Below, piece after piece: positions 1 to 9,074 of a DNA stretch of 26,724 bases (position 1 is its first letter; each line of letters starts with the position of its first letter). The translations under genes and the position numbers were made by a program. Source of the stretch: M3 sp045133615 (GTDB taxonomy: Bacteria; Bacteroidota; Bacteroidia; Bacteroidales; Muribaculaceae); contig JBGUUQ010000145.1 in NCBI GenBank assembly GCA_045133615.1, positions 1-26,724 of the forward strand. Direction: 5' to 3'. The notes beneath the pieces are model-generated. The model was not told the origin of the DNA. It saw only the letters and a program-made list of their open reading frames with translations, and searched no databases.

Positions 1-742
1 CATACTCGGGCTCGGAGGTTACATACGAAAGCGCCAAAAAGTCGGCTTTCTTGCTGGGAATGCTCACTTCCACTGATTTTGCAAGACCTTGTGCGGCATT
101 GCTGTATGATGCGACGACAATGCCGAATTTTGAATTTTTTTTGAAGTTCTTCATGTACTCAGTGGTCGAGATTGTGAAATCGCCGGTGGGAAGATGCAAG
201 GTGAAGGGCACATGTTGGCCTTCAAATTCATATTCCGCCTTCCCTAATTGGGCTTCGACATCATAGGTGCCGTCGTCGTTGCGTGTGAGTTCGAAATAAT
301 GAGTTATCTGCAAAGTGTCGGCTATCGACTGAGCAAAATCGATCTTGACAGGCGGATTGATGTGCACATCTTTCCAGTTCAGCCGTCCTTTGTACGAATA
401 TCCGATGTTGAGACCGAGTTTGTGGGTGGTGCGCAGATATTGGTCATAGCTGCCGAGAACCATTGACTCGTTTTCTGTCGAAGAAGAACCGCCAAACATA
501 TCGCCGAGCGAAAAGTTTTTGGCGATGTCAAGCACCATGTTTGTGCTGCCCGACGAAGAGGGGAGCATTACAGAGGCTGTGACCTGCGCCATCTGAGGAG
601 ATTTAAAATAGGAGTAAGCTCCGTAAGCGGCGAAAACGAATATTATGATTGCGAACCATTTCCATTCTTTCAGGCACATACGCCAGAAAGCGCGGAAATC
701 GATTTGAAATGAACTCGGATCGGCTTTTTTGTTATCTTCCAT
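1..742 (-). CDS. Wzz/GumC-like polysaccharide chain-length determinant, N-terminal part
   Basis: Open reading frame entering from position 742 and running off the window start, 247 codons visible. The product begins MEDNKKADPSS and has one strong membrane segment at about residues 27-45 (WKWFAIIIFVFAAYGAYSYF). A predicted periplasmic region follows, starting with the beta-rich stretch usual after the first helix in Wzz-type proteins. In this family the protein sits in the inner membrane and controls the length of capsule or exopolysaccharide chains; many Bacteroidales versions carry a C-terminal tyrosine kinase domain, which would lie outside the window. It starts 64 bases after the stop of the Wza-like lipoprotein gene on the same strand, so the two are probably co-transcribed. 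The family is confident. Whether a kinase domain is present cannot be seen. Confidence 0.85.
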   Translation of the reverse strand, partial: MEDNKKADPSSFQIDFRAFWRMCLKEWKWFAIIIFVFAAYGAYSYFKSPQMAQVTASVMLPSSSGSTNMVLDIAKNFSLGDMFGGSSSTENESMVLGSYDQYLRTTHKLGLNIGYSYKGRLNWKDVHINPPVKIDFAQSIADTLQITHYFELTRNDDGTYDVEAQLGKAEYEFEGQHVPFTLHLPTGDFTISTTEYMKNFKKNSKFGIVVASYSNAAQGLAKSVEVSIPSKKADFLALSYVTSEPEY

Positions 743-806
743 AGTTTATGGTATAATGATAATGAGCGGTCGCTGTAAAGGCGCCCACTCACTTCCTGTT
801 TTTATG

Positions 807-1601
807 TTATCTTGTAAGTGCAATTACGGTGGAGGTGATGAGCGAAACTGTGGTAAGAATGATCGAACCGATCTGCAGACGCTGAGAGAGACTGCTGTTG
901 TATCGGGCGTTGTCAGACTTGATTTCGTTGGGCTCAACGTATATGTAGTCGTTTTGTTTAAGGAAGAAATAGGGCGAGTTGAGCACGTTGGCGTCGTTGA
1001 GGTTGAGGCGGGCGTGAGTGCGTTTGCCGTTTTCCTCTCTGATAATCAGAACCGATTCGCGTTTGCCGTATTGCGTAAGGTCACCGACCTGTGCAAGAGC
1101 GTCAAGGATACTGAAACGTCGCGAATTTACTCCGATGCGTCCGGGCCGGAGCACTTCACCGCCGACATTGACCACAAAGTTCATCATCTCGATGGTCACG
1201 GTAGGGTCAGTGACATCGGCGCTGATAAGTGAGGTAAGTTTTTCGGTGAGCTCGTCGAGCGTGAGACCTTGTACTTTGATTTTACCCAAGACAGGGAAAT
1301 TTATCTCGCCGTTGTTGTCGACGGTATAGGTAAGCACTTTGCCTTGTTCGAAACTCTTGTCTGTACCTGAGCGCGAAGGTGTTGCCACAGGCAGGTTATA
1401 AGGGGCGCTGGCTCCGGGCACAGTTGATGAAACTTGAATGAAGAGCTCGTCGCCCGGCTCGATTTTTATATTATAATCTGAGGTGCTTGAAATATCAACT
1501 TCATCAATATTAGTAAAATAGGGAAGTTCGGTGGTCTTTTTACTACAAGACGAAAATGCGAGTAAAGCGACGCATAAAATGATTAAATGATGAAATTTCA
1601 T
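807..1601 (-). CDS. Wza-like polysaccharide export lipoprotein
   Basis: 264 residues. The N-terminus is a lipoprotein signal peptide (hydrophobic residues 6-16, then FSSC with the lipidated Cys at 19), a relaxed lipobox common in Bacteroidetes. A Poly_export-type domain follows from about residue 45 (EPGDELFIQVSST), and a SLBB-like domain at about 140-225 (VNVGGEVLRPGRIGVN, then DYIYVEPNE). A hydrophobic C-terminal segment at about 243-262 is the likely membrane-spanning helix. In this family the protein forms the outer-membrane exit pore for capsule or exopolysaccharide and works with the Wzz-type protein encoded just downstream. No UpxY/UpxZ-type antitermination genes precede it, so it does not look like a Bacteroides-style phase-variable capsule locus, although the rest of the locus lies outside the window. 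Confidence 0.92.
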   Translation of the reverse strand: MKFHHLIILCVALLAFSSCSKKTTELPYFTNIDEVDISSTSDYNIKIEPGDELFIQVSSTVPGASAPYNLPVATPSRSGTDKSFEQGKVLTYTVDNNGEINFPVLGKIKVQGLTLDELTEKLTSLISADVTDPTVTIEMMNFVVNVGGEVLRPGRIGVNSRRFSILDALAQVGDLTQYGKRESVLIIREENGKRTHARLNLNDANVLNSPYFFLKQNDYIYVEPNEIKSDNARYNSSLSQRLQIGSIILTTVSLITSTVIALTR

Positions 1602-1732
1602 TTTAATGTCTTTGGGTAAGATTTACAAGTTAACAAATTATTAACGTCCACTCGCTTGAAATATTGTAAAAACATACAAAAAAGCGAAGGCCTTGCGTTG
1701 TGTAGACGTATAAATTTTTGTGTTATAGAAGT

Positions 1733-3307
1733 TTAATTTTTCAAGAAATTTGTCTGAAACAAAGCATCGGCGAGAGCATCGGCGCAACGGTCGCCGTCGA
1801 TAGCGGCCGATACAATGCCGCCGGCATATCCGGCGCCTTCGCCGGCGGGGTATAGCCCGGGGCAACTGATGTGTTGCAAGGTCTGTGGCTCACGTATTAC
1901 TCTCACGGGGGCGGATGTGCGTGTTTCGCATCCTATCACCGTAGCCTCCGGAGAGAGGAAGCGATGATATTTTTTGTCAAACTCGACGAAGGCCTCGCGC
2001 AGACGCGTTGCCACCGGTTGCGGCAGCAGCCGGTCGATCCGGGCCGGATGGATGCCGGCAGTGAAAGAGGACGCGGGCAAATCGCGAGAAGAGCGTCCGG
2101 CCACAAAGTCGGTCATCCGCTGAGCGGGCGCATTCTGAGAGCCGTCGCCGTCGAGAAAGAATCTTCGTTCTATTTCCTCCTGATAGTGCATCATGCGCAA
2201 CGGATCATCGCCGTCCACATCATCGGGAAGTATCTCAACAACCATGCCGGAGTTGGCCCATTTGGTCGAGCGTGAAGCCGGAGACATGCCGTTGGAGACG
2301 AAAAGCCCCGGTTGGCTCGTGGCCGGTATTATATATCCGCCCGGACACATACAGAACGAGTATACGCCGCGATTGCCCACGCGAGTGAGCAATGAGTATT
2401 CGGCCGGAGGCAGATATTTACCTCGTCCAATCGCGGAGTGATAAAATATACGGTCGATAAGCTCCTGCGGATGCTCCAGGCGCACGCCCACGGCAATACC
2501 CTTCGCCTCCATATCGATATTGTTGTCACTCAGCATTCTGTACACATCGCGAGCCGAGTGGCCGGTAGCGAGTATAACAGGACCGAGCCATTCTGTGTCT
2601 CCCGTTCTCACGCCTTTCACTGCACCGTTTTCGATAATAATATTATCGACACGGGACGAGAAATGCACTTCGCCTCCACACCGTATAATAGTATTGCGTA
2701 TGGCGCGTATCACATCGGGGAGTTTGTCGGAGCCTATGTGTGGATGAGCGTCAACAAGAATGTCGGGCGAGGCTCCGTGCTGATGGAGAGTGACGAGTAT
2801 TTTCTCCACCGAACCGCGTTTTTTGCTGCGTGTGTACAGTTTTCCGTCGGAGAAAGCGCCGGCGCCACCTTCGCCGAAGCAATAATTAGAATCGGGGTCG
2901 ATGTGTCCGGTGCGACTGATTGCGGCCATGTCGGGTTTGCGATCATCGACACTCTTGCCTCGTTCGAGGATAACAGGTCTGATGCCTCGCTCAATGAGTC
3001 GCAGAGCGGCGAAGAGTCCCGCGGGTCCCGCACCTACCACAATTGCCTGAGGCGCATCATCGGAGACAGGGCGATAGGCAGTTTCGGCAGCCGGGATGTC
3101 CGATGCCGGGATTACGCTGTCGATGTGCACCTCGAGAGTGAGATTGATCATCACCTGGCGTTGCCGCGCATCAATCGACCTCTTGCGTATGTCGATGTTA
3201 AGTATGCGGTTGATGTCTACATCTTCAATAGTGGAGACATAAGCCCGCAATTTGAGCGGGGTAAATGCTATTTCAGGCGTTACCCTGACCTGGATGCTGC
3301 GCAGCAT
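1733..3307 (-). CDS. FAD-dependent oxidoreductase (COG2509-like)
   Basis: 524 residues. The dinucleotide-binding motif is not at the extreme N-terminus but at residues 90-97 (VVGAGPAG), followed by an acidic residue at the end of the second strand (VILERG). About 85 residues precede it, the arrangement of the COG2509 'uncharacterised FAD-dependent dehydrogenase' family. A second FAD-contact motif (VILATGHSARDVY) lies near residue 245, and the end reads YPAGEGAGYAGGIVSAAIDG, the usual C-terminal FAD motif. The substrate is unknown. Its start codon lies inside the 3' end of the MATE gene, a 35-base overlap in a different frame, so translation is probably coupled. It is the last gene of the eight-gene operon; no strong terminator is visible in the 131 bases after it. 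Confidence 0.85.
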   Translation of the reverse strand: MLRSIQVRVTPEIAFTPLKLRAYVSTIEDVDINRILNIDIRKRSIDARQRQVMINLTLEVHIDSVIPASDIPAAETAYRPVSDDAPQAIVVGAGPAGLFAALRLIERGIRPVILERGKSVDDRKPDMAAISRTGHIDPDSNYCFGEGGAGAFSDGKLYTRSKKRGSVEKILVTLHQHGASPDILVDAHPHIGSDKLPDVIRAIRNTIIRCGGEVHFSSRVDNIIIENGAVKGVRTGDTEWLGPVILATGHSARDVYRMLSDNNIDMEAKGIAVGVRLEHPQELIDRIFYHSAIGRGKYLPPAEYSLLTRVGNRGVYSFCMCPGGYIIPATSQPGLFVSNGMSPASRSTKWANSGMVVEILPDDVDGDDPLRMMHYQEEIERRFFLDGDGSQNAPAQRMTDFVAGRSSRDLPASSFTAGIHPARIDRLLPQPVATRLREAFVEFDKKYHRFLSPEATVIGCETRTSAPVRVIREPQTLQHISCPGLYPAGEGAGYAGGIVSAAIDGDRCADALADALFQTNFLKN

Positions 3308-4679
3308 AGTTTTTGGTATATTTGCGTGTTGTTATGTACATTACGATAATTGCGAGCAAGAAAGATAGAAAATCACTGCCCGCCATTGACGACCACACGC
3401 CCGATATGCCCCAGAATCTTGGAAGAAGCCATAACAGGGGCAGAAGCAGGAGCAACTGGCGGGTAAGAGAGAGGAAAATCGACAGCTTGGGCTTACCGAT
3501 TGACTGAAAGTAGTTCTGTATCACAATCTGCACGCCCACAACCGGATACAATATGAAATAAATGCGGAAACCTGAGCGTGCGATATTTACAATGGTAGGG
3601 TCATCTGTGAACATCCGCGAAATGGCATCGGGAAAAATCTCGGTCAGGGCCCAACCCAGCGATGTGATGGCGAAACCTATCCATATACCGGTGTAGAGTG
3701 TGCGTTTCACTCTCGGCCAGTTGCCGGCTCCGAAATTATATCCTAAAATAGGCTGCATGCCTTGTGTGACGCCGAAAACAATCATAACGAAAAACATCGT
3801 GGTGCGGTTGAGAATACCATATGCGCCGACTGCCATGTTTCCGTCGGCTGCGCCATAATCGAGCAGCGCTTTGTTGAGAAAGACCACTACGAGGCAGGCG
3901 CAACAATTCATCAAAAAGGGAGACAGACCTATTGCGTAGATGCGTTCAATCAAGATTTTAGAGAAACCGCCGATCTTGAAATCAAAGTGTACGTAGGTCG
4001 TTTTGGAGAAGAAGTGGCAGAGCACCCAGACCAATGCCACAGCCTGTCCGATAATTGTCGCAAGAGCAGCTCCGCCAATGCCCCAATCGAATTTAAAAAT
4101 AAATATCGGAGCTAAGACTACATTAGTCGCCACAGAGAAAAGAGCCGAATACATAGCCTTTTTTGGATATCCCGAGGCTCGCATTATGTTGTTGAGACCG
4201 ATGAACAGATATGAGATGGGGGTGCCCCATAATATCACGGTCATAAACTCCCGAGCATAGGGAATAGTCTCGGGAGTGGCTCCGAAAACGAAGAGAATTT
4301 CATCGAGAAAAATGTAGGTCAGCGATCCGAACACCAAAGCATGAACAATGCAGAGGCCTGTAACAGTGTTCAATACCTCCGTGGTGCGCATAAGGTTTTT
4401 CTGACCGAGGAAGATAGATGTAATAGCAGCGCCGCCCACTGCGATGAGCGTGCAGAAGCCGATGACGAGATTCATCAGAGGGAAAGTGATGGCAAGTCCG
4501 GCAATTGCCATCGGACCTACTCCCTGACCGATGAATATACTGTCGATAATATTATATAAGGACGTGGCGACGCTGGCAATGATTGCAGGCACGGAATATT
4601 TCATCAGGAGTTTCCCGATGCTCTGAGACCCCAAATCATTGGGAGCGCCGGCCATAACTGATTTATTCGTTTCAGACAT
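3273..4679 (-). CDS. MATE family efflux transporter
   Basis: 468 residues, about 12 predicted membrane helices and no signal peptide. The N-terminal half has the family's characteristic pattern (SIGKLLMKYSVPAIIASVAT, then NIIDSIFIGQGVGPMAIAGL), and the middle has GVTQGMQPILGYNFGAG, typical of the MATE second half. Family members export cationic drugs or metabolites using a sodium or proton gradient; the substrate here is not predictable. It starts 19 bases after pyrD ends and overlaps the oxidoreductase start by 35 bases, which places it inside the same operon. The NorM/DinF subfamily cannot be fixed by eye. A second, clearly different MATE gene lies at 16475-17920. Confidence 0.93.
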   Translation of the reverse strand: MSETNKSVMAGAPNDLGSQSIGKLLMKYSVPAIIASVATSLYNIIDSIFIGQGVGPMAIAGLAITFPLMNLVIGFCTLIAVGGAAITSIFLGQKNLMRTTEVLNTVTGLCIVHALVFGSLTYIFLDEILFVFGATPETIPYAREFMTVILWGTPISYLFIGLNNIMRASGYPKKAMYSALFSVATNVVLAPIFIFKFDWGIGGAALATIIGQAVALVWVLCHFFSKTTYVHFDFKIGGFSKILIERIYAIGLSPFLMNCCACLVVVFLNKALLDYGAADGNMAVGAYGILNRTTMFFVMIVFGVTQGMQPILGYNFGAGNWPRVKRTLYTGIWIGFAITSLGWALTEIFPDAISRMFTDDPTIVNIARSGFRIYFILYPVVGVQIVIQNYFQSIGKPKLSIFLSLTRQLLLLLPLLWLLPRFWGISGVWSSMAGSDFLSFLLAIIVMYITTRKYTKNYAAQHPGQGNA

Positions 4680-4698
4680 TGATTGTCGAGTGAACCGG

Positions 4699-5607
4699 TC
4701 AAATAATGCCGATAATATCTTGTAAAGATGTCAAACGGTTGTCTTCGATGTATTTCTTTAGCCCATCTACGATATCGGCTCCGGCATTGGGATTGATAAA
4801 CGAGGCGGTGCCGATTTCTATAGCTTTTGCTCCGGCCATAAAAAATTGCAGTGCGTCGTCGGCAGTGCAAATGCCGCCGAGACCGATTACGGGTATTTGT
4901 ACAGCTTTGGCTGTTTGCCAAACCATGCGTACGGCCACGGGACGCACTGCCGGTCCGGATAGACCGCCTGTGATTGTCGACAGACAAGCACGCCGACGCT
5001 TCACATCAACGACCATGCCTAAGAGCGTGTTGATGAGCGACACGGCATCAGCGCCTTCGCTTTCGGCTGCACGTGCTATCTCGGTGATGTCTGTTACGTT
5101 GGGCGACAGCTTCATAATCAGTGTTTTGTCCCAGGCATTGCGCACTGCACGGGTTATTTCGGCAGCACCGGAAGCAGTTGTACCGAAAGCCATACCGCCC
5201 TGTTTGACGTTTGGGCACGAGATATTGACTTCAATGGCACGGATGCGAGGCAGAGGCTGCAGACGACGGCACACTTCGACATAGTCTTCGATTGTCGAGC
5301 CGGCAACGTTTACAATGATTTCGCAACTGAATTTCCGAGCGATGCGAGGGTAAATGTTCTCAATGAAATAGTCCACGCCCTTGTTTTGCAATCCCACGGC
5401 ATTGAGCATGCCGGACGGTGTTTCGGCCATACGCGGCGACGGATTGCCCTGACGCGGTAACAAAGTCGTGCCCTTTACAATAATCCCGCCCAAAGAATTT
5501 ACATCGGTCAGCGTTTCAAATTCTTCGCCGTAGCCGAAAGTTCCTGATGCAGTGAGCACGGGGTTGTCGAGTTGCAGCCCGGCTATGTTTGTTCTTAGTG
5601 ATTCCAT
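4699..5607 (-). CDS. pyrD: dihydroorotate dehydrogenase B, catalytic subunit
   Basis: 302 residues, full length for class 1B. It oxidises dihydroorotate to orotate, the fourth step of pyrimidine synthesis, on an FMN-containing TIM barrel in the cytoplasm. Visible features are the N-terminal LDNPVLTASGTFGYG, the active-site loop NISCPNVKQGG with the catalytic base Cys131 (Cys rather than Ser marks class 1), and the FMN phosphate-binding end (GLGGICTADDALQFFMAGA, then EIGTA). The class 1B assignment is supported by the PyrK electron-transfer subunit gene directly upstream, which overlaps this start by 13 bases. The two subunits form a heterotetramer that uses NAD+ as final acceptor. Confidence 0.96.
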   Translation of the reverse strand: MESLRTNIAGLQLDNPVLTASGTFGYGEEFETLTDVNSLGGIIVKGTTLLPRQGNPSPRMAETPSGMLNAVGLQNKGVDYFIENIYPRIARKFSCEIIVNVAGSTIEDYVEVCRRLQPLPRIRAIEVNISCPNVKQGGMAFGTTASGAAEITRAVRNAWDKTLIMKLSPNVTDITEIARAAESEGADAVSLINTLLGMVVDVKRRRACLSTITGGLSGPAVRPVAVRMVWQTAKAVQIPVIGLGGICTADDALQFFMAGAKAIEIGTASFINPNAGADIVDGLKKYIEDNRLTSLQDIIGII

Positions 5608-6365
5608 TTCAGACGCTTGATATTAAAGACCGGACCTTCCTTGCACACGCACACATTACCGCTGTCGGCTGTGTCTTCAACGCAGCACAAGCATGCACCA
5701 AGACCGCATGCCATCATGTTCTCGAGCGACACTTCACATTCAGTGCCCCGAGCTTGAGCATAATCGGCTATGGCATGCATCATCGGTGTCGGGCCGCAAG
5801 AATAGATCATATCAAAAGATTTCTGTAAAATCGGATTGGCCATGACAGTTCCCGGTGTGCCGGCAGAGCCGTCGTCGGTGCTTATAAATACTTTTCCGTA
5901 TTTTATCAGATGGTTGACAATAAGAAGAGAGTCTTTGTTGCGGGCGCCGATGAGAAAAGTCACGTCCACTCCCTTTGCGCTTAATGTTTTACCCAAGAAG
6001 AGCAGGGGAGCGACGCCCACACCGCCTCCGGTCAGGAGCGCTCTTTTGTGATTTTCGGAGAGGGTAAAGCCGTGGCCGAGAGGGAGAATGATGTCATAAA
6101 TATCTCCCGAACGGGAGTTTACCAGACGATTTGTTCCGGCACCTGCATCTCGGACGAGCAGCCACAAGCAGCCGGCTTCTATGTTGCACACCGAAATCGG
6201 ACGACGCAGGAATGTCGTCTTTGAGTCAGGTATATCAACCTGCACAAACTGTCCCGGCATGATAGAGTCGGGCAAAGTGGTATCAACAGGGGATAATTTC
6301 AGTAAAGCGAATCCGGCGGAGATTTTATCCACCGATATTACGCGCATTTTAATATCAACCGGCAT
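5595..6365 (-). CDS. pyrK: dihydroorotate dehydrogenase B, electron transfer subunit
   Basis: 256 residues. PyrK passes electrons from PyrD to NAD+ through a [2Fe-2S] cluster and FAD. Residues 54-58 (RRPIS) are the FAD-binding RxPxS motif of the ferredoxin-reductase fold, GGGVGVAP at 113-120 is the nucleotide-binding loop, and YSCGPTPMM near 188 is the usual NAD-side motif. The C-terminal cluster segment has Cys220, Cys225 and Cys227/228, followed by Cys239 and Cys241. Two extra cysteines are present, and the spacing from the third to the last ligand looks shorter than in the well-studied lactococcal enzyme. The start overlaps the end of the AAA+ ATPase gene by 11 bases and the end overlaps pyrD by 13 bases, indicating tight translational coupling. 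Confidence 0.94.
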   Translation of the reverse strand: MPVDIKMRVISVDKISAGFALLKLSPVDTTLPDSIMPGQFVQVDIPDSKTTFLRRPISVCNIEAGCLWLLVRDAGAGTNRLVNSRSGDIYDIILPLGHGFTLSENHKRALLTGGGVGVAPLLFLGKTLSAKGVDVTFLIGARNKDSLLIVNHLIKYGKVFISTDDGSAGTPGTVMANPILQKSFDMIYSCGPTPMMHAIADYAQARGTECEVSLENMMACGLGACLCCVEDTADSGNVCVCKEGPVFNIKRLKWNH

Positions 6366-7893
6366 TTGTAAAGTCGTGTGTATTGAATATTTTCTCCATT
6401 GCCTTGATTTGCTCAGGGCAAGTAGATGTTATGCTTTTTGTAGATTTTGTGATTCTTACAAGCATGTCGAGCGTGATGGGAGACTGCGAAAGAAAAGCTT
6501 CCTCAGTGGCTTCGTTGATTACCGATTCGATGTCGGCGCCGTTAAAACCGTCGGTCACGTCGGCGAGCTTGGCGAGCCAGCTTTTCCACGAAACGCCTTT
6601 GAGCGACAGAGAGCTGCTGCGGCGTCGAAGGTGTACTTCAAAGATGTTGGAGCGTTCGGTTTTGTTTGGCAGGAGTACTTTGAATATTTCGTCGAAGCGG
6701 CCTTTGCGTTTAAGTTCAGGAGGCAGGTATTCGGCGGAGTTGGCTGTGGCGATAATGTAGACCGAGCTTGTTTTGTCCTGCATCCATGACAAGAAATATC
6801 CGAACATACGTGTCATGATATCGTTGTGGCCGCCTATACCCGAAAAAGCTTTTTCGATCTCGTCGATCCAAAGTACGCACGGTGCTGCGGCTTCGGCGAT
6901 GCGTATGGCATTGCGTAGGTTGCTCTCGCTTTCGCCAACGTATTTGCCCATAAGGCTGCCCATGTCCAATTTCAGAAGCGGAGCATCGAAAATGTTGGCC
7001 GTGGCACGGGCGCACAACGACTTACCGCATCCGGGCATACCCACAATAAACACGCCCTTAGGCATACTCACGCCATACTGCGCCGCCTGAGTAAAGCTTT
7101 TGGCGATTTTTGCTTTACGCAAGATGTATTTTTTGAGGGATTCCATACCTCCGATATCCGACAATCGTTCGGGGGCGTCAATGAGCTCGAGGATACCGGC
7201 CTGCTTGACCATTGCCTTTTTTCGGCGCAGTATCATATCCTTGTCATCGGCAGTGAGCGATCCGTTCTGGCTCATAGCCACATCAAGCATACGGTCAATT
7301 TCAAAAGATGTCATGCCTTTAAGCGTTGAGGCAAGTTCGGCGATATCTGCATCTTTGAAAGCGGTATATTCGTTTGTAGCAAGATGCTGACTGATCAGTT
7401 CGGATATTTCCTCATCGTCGGCAAGAGGAATGTCGAGAAAGTTTACGTAATTGTTAAGCTCCTGCGGTACGTAGCTCTTTGTCGAAACAATGACAACAGT
7501 GGTGTTGTACCATGGGTCGTAGAGACGTCGCTGAGCGATCTGCAACAAGAGGGTACGCACCTGCGGGTCGTCGATTTGGTCTTGTATCTCTTTGAGCAGA
7601 AGAAATTTTTGTGGCAGAGGCCGCAGGGGTTTAAAAGTCTCGTCGTCGTAAGGGGCTTCGCGCAGATATTCAGTTTGCAGGAAGTCGGTCAATGATACGG
7701 GCAATTTGGTTTCCGGCGTTTTTGAGGCAAAATTCACGAGACCCAACGCCGGAGTCCATTCTTTGACAGGCGCGCCGGCAACAGCCTCTGCGATAAGAGC
7801 ATCAACGCGCACAAAGTCGTAATTACAGATATAGATGATAGGTATATTCACATCTACCATCTTTCTGAAATCCAATATATTGCTGCTTTTCAT
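6355..7893 (-). CDS. AAA+ ATPase, Ycf46-like
   Basis: 512 residues in two parts. Residues 1-230 form a poorly conserved N-terminal region, with a degenerate ATPase-like look (PIIYICNYDFVRVDALI near 18-34; TTVVIVSTKSYVP near 131-143). Residues 240-480 are a full classical AAA+ module: Walker A GMPGCGKS at 285-292, Walker B LWIDEIEKAF at 341-350, sensor 1 TAN at 383-385, RKGRFDEIF at 396-404 with arginine-finger candidates, and a C-terminal helical lid (GFNGADIESVINEATEEAF). This layout and wording match the Ycf46 family of cyanobacteria and plastids, whose biochemical role is poorly known. It lacks the FtsH protease domain and the second AAA domain of CDC48. It overlaps the upstream unknown gene by 4 bases and pyrK by 11. 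It is probably the motor of the unknown module encoded at 7890-10092; that role is inferred from position only. Confidence 0.88.
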   Translation of the reverse strand: MKSSNILDFRKMVDVNIPIIYICNYDFVRVDALIAEAVAGAPVKEWTPALGLVNFASKTPETKLPVSLTDFLQTEYLREAPYDDETFKPLRPLPQKFLLLKEIQDQIDDPQVRTLLLQIAQRRLYDPWYNTTVVIVSTKSYVPQELNNYVNFLDIPLADDEEISELISQHLATNEYTAFKDADIAELASTLKGMTSFEIDRMLDVAMSQNGSLTADDKDMILRRKKAMVKQAGILELIDAPERLSDIGGMESLKKYILRKAKIAKSFTQAAQYGVSMPKGVFIVGMPGCGKSLCARATANIFDAPLLKLDMGSLMGKYVGESESNLRNAIRIAEAAAPCVLWIDEIEKAFSGIGGHNDIMTRMFGYFLSWMQDKTSSVYIIATANSAEYLPPELKRKGRFDEIFKVLLPNKTERSNIFEVHLRRRSSSLSLKGVSWKSWLAKLADVTDGFNGADIESVINEATEEAFLSQSPITLDMLVRITKSTKSITSTCPEQIKAMEKIFNTHDFTNAG

Positions 7894-9074
7894 CGGTCTT
7901 TGCTAAATGAAACGTCAAGAGGGTCGGCAGGCGAGGAAGAAGGGTTGGCAAGTTCGTCGTGCTCTTCCGAAACTAAATCATCACTGTCGGCAGCGCAATC
8001 GAAATAATATTCCTGTCGTTTTATCAGCGTTTCGGTTACGATATAGATGATCTGATTGGCGAACGTGGCATTGCAGAAGTCAGCGACCGAACGTATTTCC
8101 TTGATTTTAGGGTCGGCGGTGACACTGTATTCGATGCGTTGATTGCTCAGCAGGTCGAGACCGGGTACTGTGCCGATATTCAAGGCTCCTTCCTTGTTGA
8201 AATACTGCATACGGCAAAGAGAAGCCAGAACTCTGAACACAAGCATATAAGATGCGGCTACGTGCGAATTGAGAATGTCGGTTACGATATCTTTCCCGAC
8301 TATCATCTGTGGGCGATATCGCAGAGCCTGTTCTTCTTTATCTTTGGAGTAGTAGCTGCGGTTGAGTTTGCTTATGTGGTAGAGCAAGCCATTGAGATGT
8401 TCTGAAGATGCGGCAGTGTCGAGCCTGACAGCGGGATGATGTTCCCTGATCAGACGTATATTGGTTATCCAGAACCTTAGCTCTTTAAGTATGGTCTCGT
8501 TTACGGATTTGCTCAATGCATTCTTTACATTCTCATCGTCAGAGAACTGACGCATCAACGATTTCAGCTTTACATTCATTCCGAGCCGAGAGAAAAAGGG
8601 AGCCATGCTTAACATCGATTGCGCATCATCAGGCTTCAGGCTTTGGAATACTTGCATCCAAAAGTCGGCATGAGCGATTTCCTGAGTTTTGAAATCTTGC
8701 CCGGCGAGATAGAGGGCCAATTCGATGTCGGCGCGGAGAAGCGGAAGTTGATACAACCCGGCAATATTGTCGTATAGCTGAGCCTGCATCCAATGTTTTG
8801 CAAGTTCAACCGGGGTTGTGAAATCAAAGAATATGTGCAGGATATTTACGATGGATTCAGCATCAGCGAATTTATTTTCGGCAAAAGATTCAATTTCTTT
8901 TGCTTTATCAGACTCGCCAATCTGTACAAGCCAGCGGCTTAACCGTCCGTCGGCAATTAGGGGCTCCAGATCTGTGAGACAGAAACGGCGCAGCAGCGAG
9001 TCGAGATCAGAATGACTCGAACCGCCCGAAGTAATGCGGATTTTAACGCGTCTGGCAATGGGAGAAATATTCAT
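7890..9074 (-). CDS. unrecognised protein, partner of the AAA+ ATPase
   Basis: 394 residues; I do not recognise the family. It appears soluble and mainly helical, with no signal peptide or membrane segment. Residues 24-55 contain a compact motif (DLDSLLRRF, then DLEPLIADGRLSRWLVQIGE) that resembles a small helical adaptor segment. Residues 60-350 have the alternating hydrophobic pattern of a helical-repeat or scaffold protein, and the last 35 residues are acidic and probably disordered (DSDDLVSEEHDEL). Start and stop codons interlock with the neighbours through 4-base ATGA overlaps on both sides, a strong sign of translational coupling in fixed stoichiometry with the AAA+ ATPase downstream and the 234-residue protein upstream. 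A substrate adaptor or scaffold for the ATPase is a plausible inference, without direct evidence. Confidence 0.8.
   Translation of the reverse strand: MNISPIARRVKIRITSGGSSHSDLDSLLRRFCLTDLEPLIADGRLSRWLVQIGESDKAKEIESFAENKFADAESIVNILHIFFDFTTPVELAKHWMQAQLYDNIAGLYQLPLLRADIELALYLAGQDFKTQEIAHADFWMQVFQSLKPDDAQSMLSMAPFFSRLGMNVKLKSLMRQFSDDENVKNALSKSVNETILKELRFWITNIRLIREHHPAVRLDTAASSEHLNGLLYHISKLNRSYYSKDKEEQALRYRPQMIVGKDIVTDILNSHVAASYMLVFRVLASLCRMQYFNKEGALNIGTVPGLDLLSNQRIEYSVTADPKIKEIRSVADFCNATFANQIIYIVTETLIKRQEYYFDCAADSDDLVSEEHDELANPSSSPADPLDVSFSKDR

Noticed and set aside
1675..1700. Possible terminator after the FAD oxidoreductase gene (AAGGCCTT next to an A-tract)
   Set aside because: The palindrome has no loop and the flanking bases do not pair; not a convincing hairpin.
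2438..3349. 303-codon open frame on the plus strand
   Set aside because: Antisense to the FAD oxidoreductase and MATE genes, no domain, low-complexity composition typical of a shadow frame; both minus-strand genes have clear motifs.
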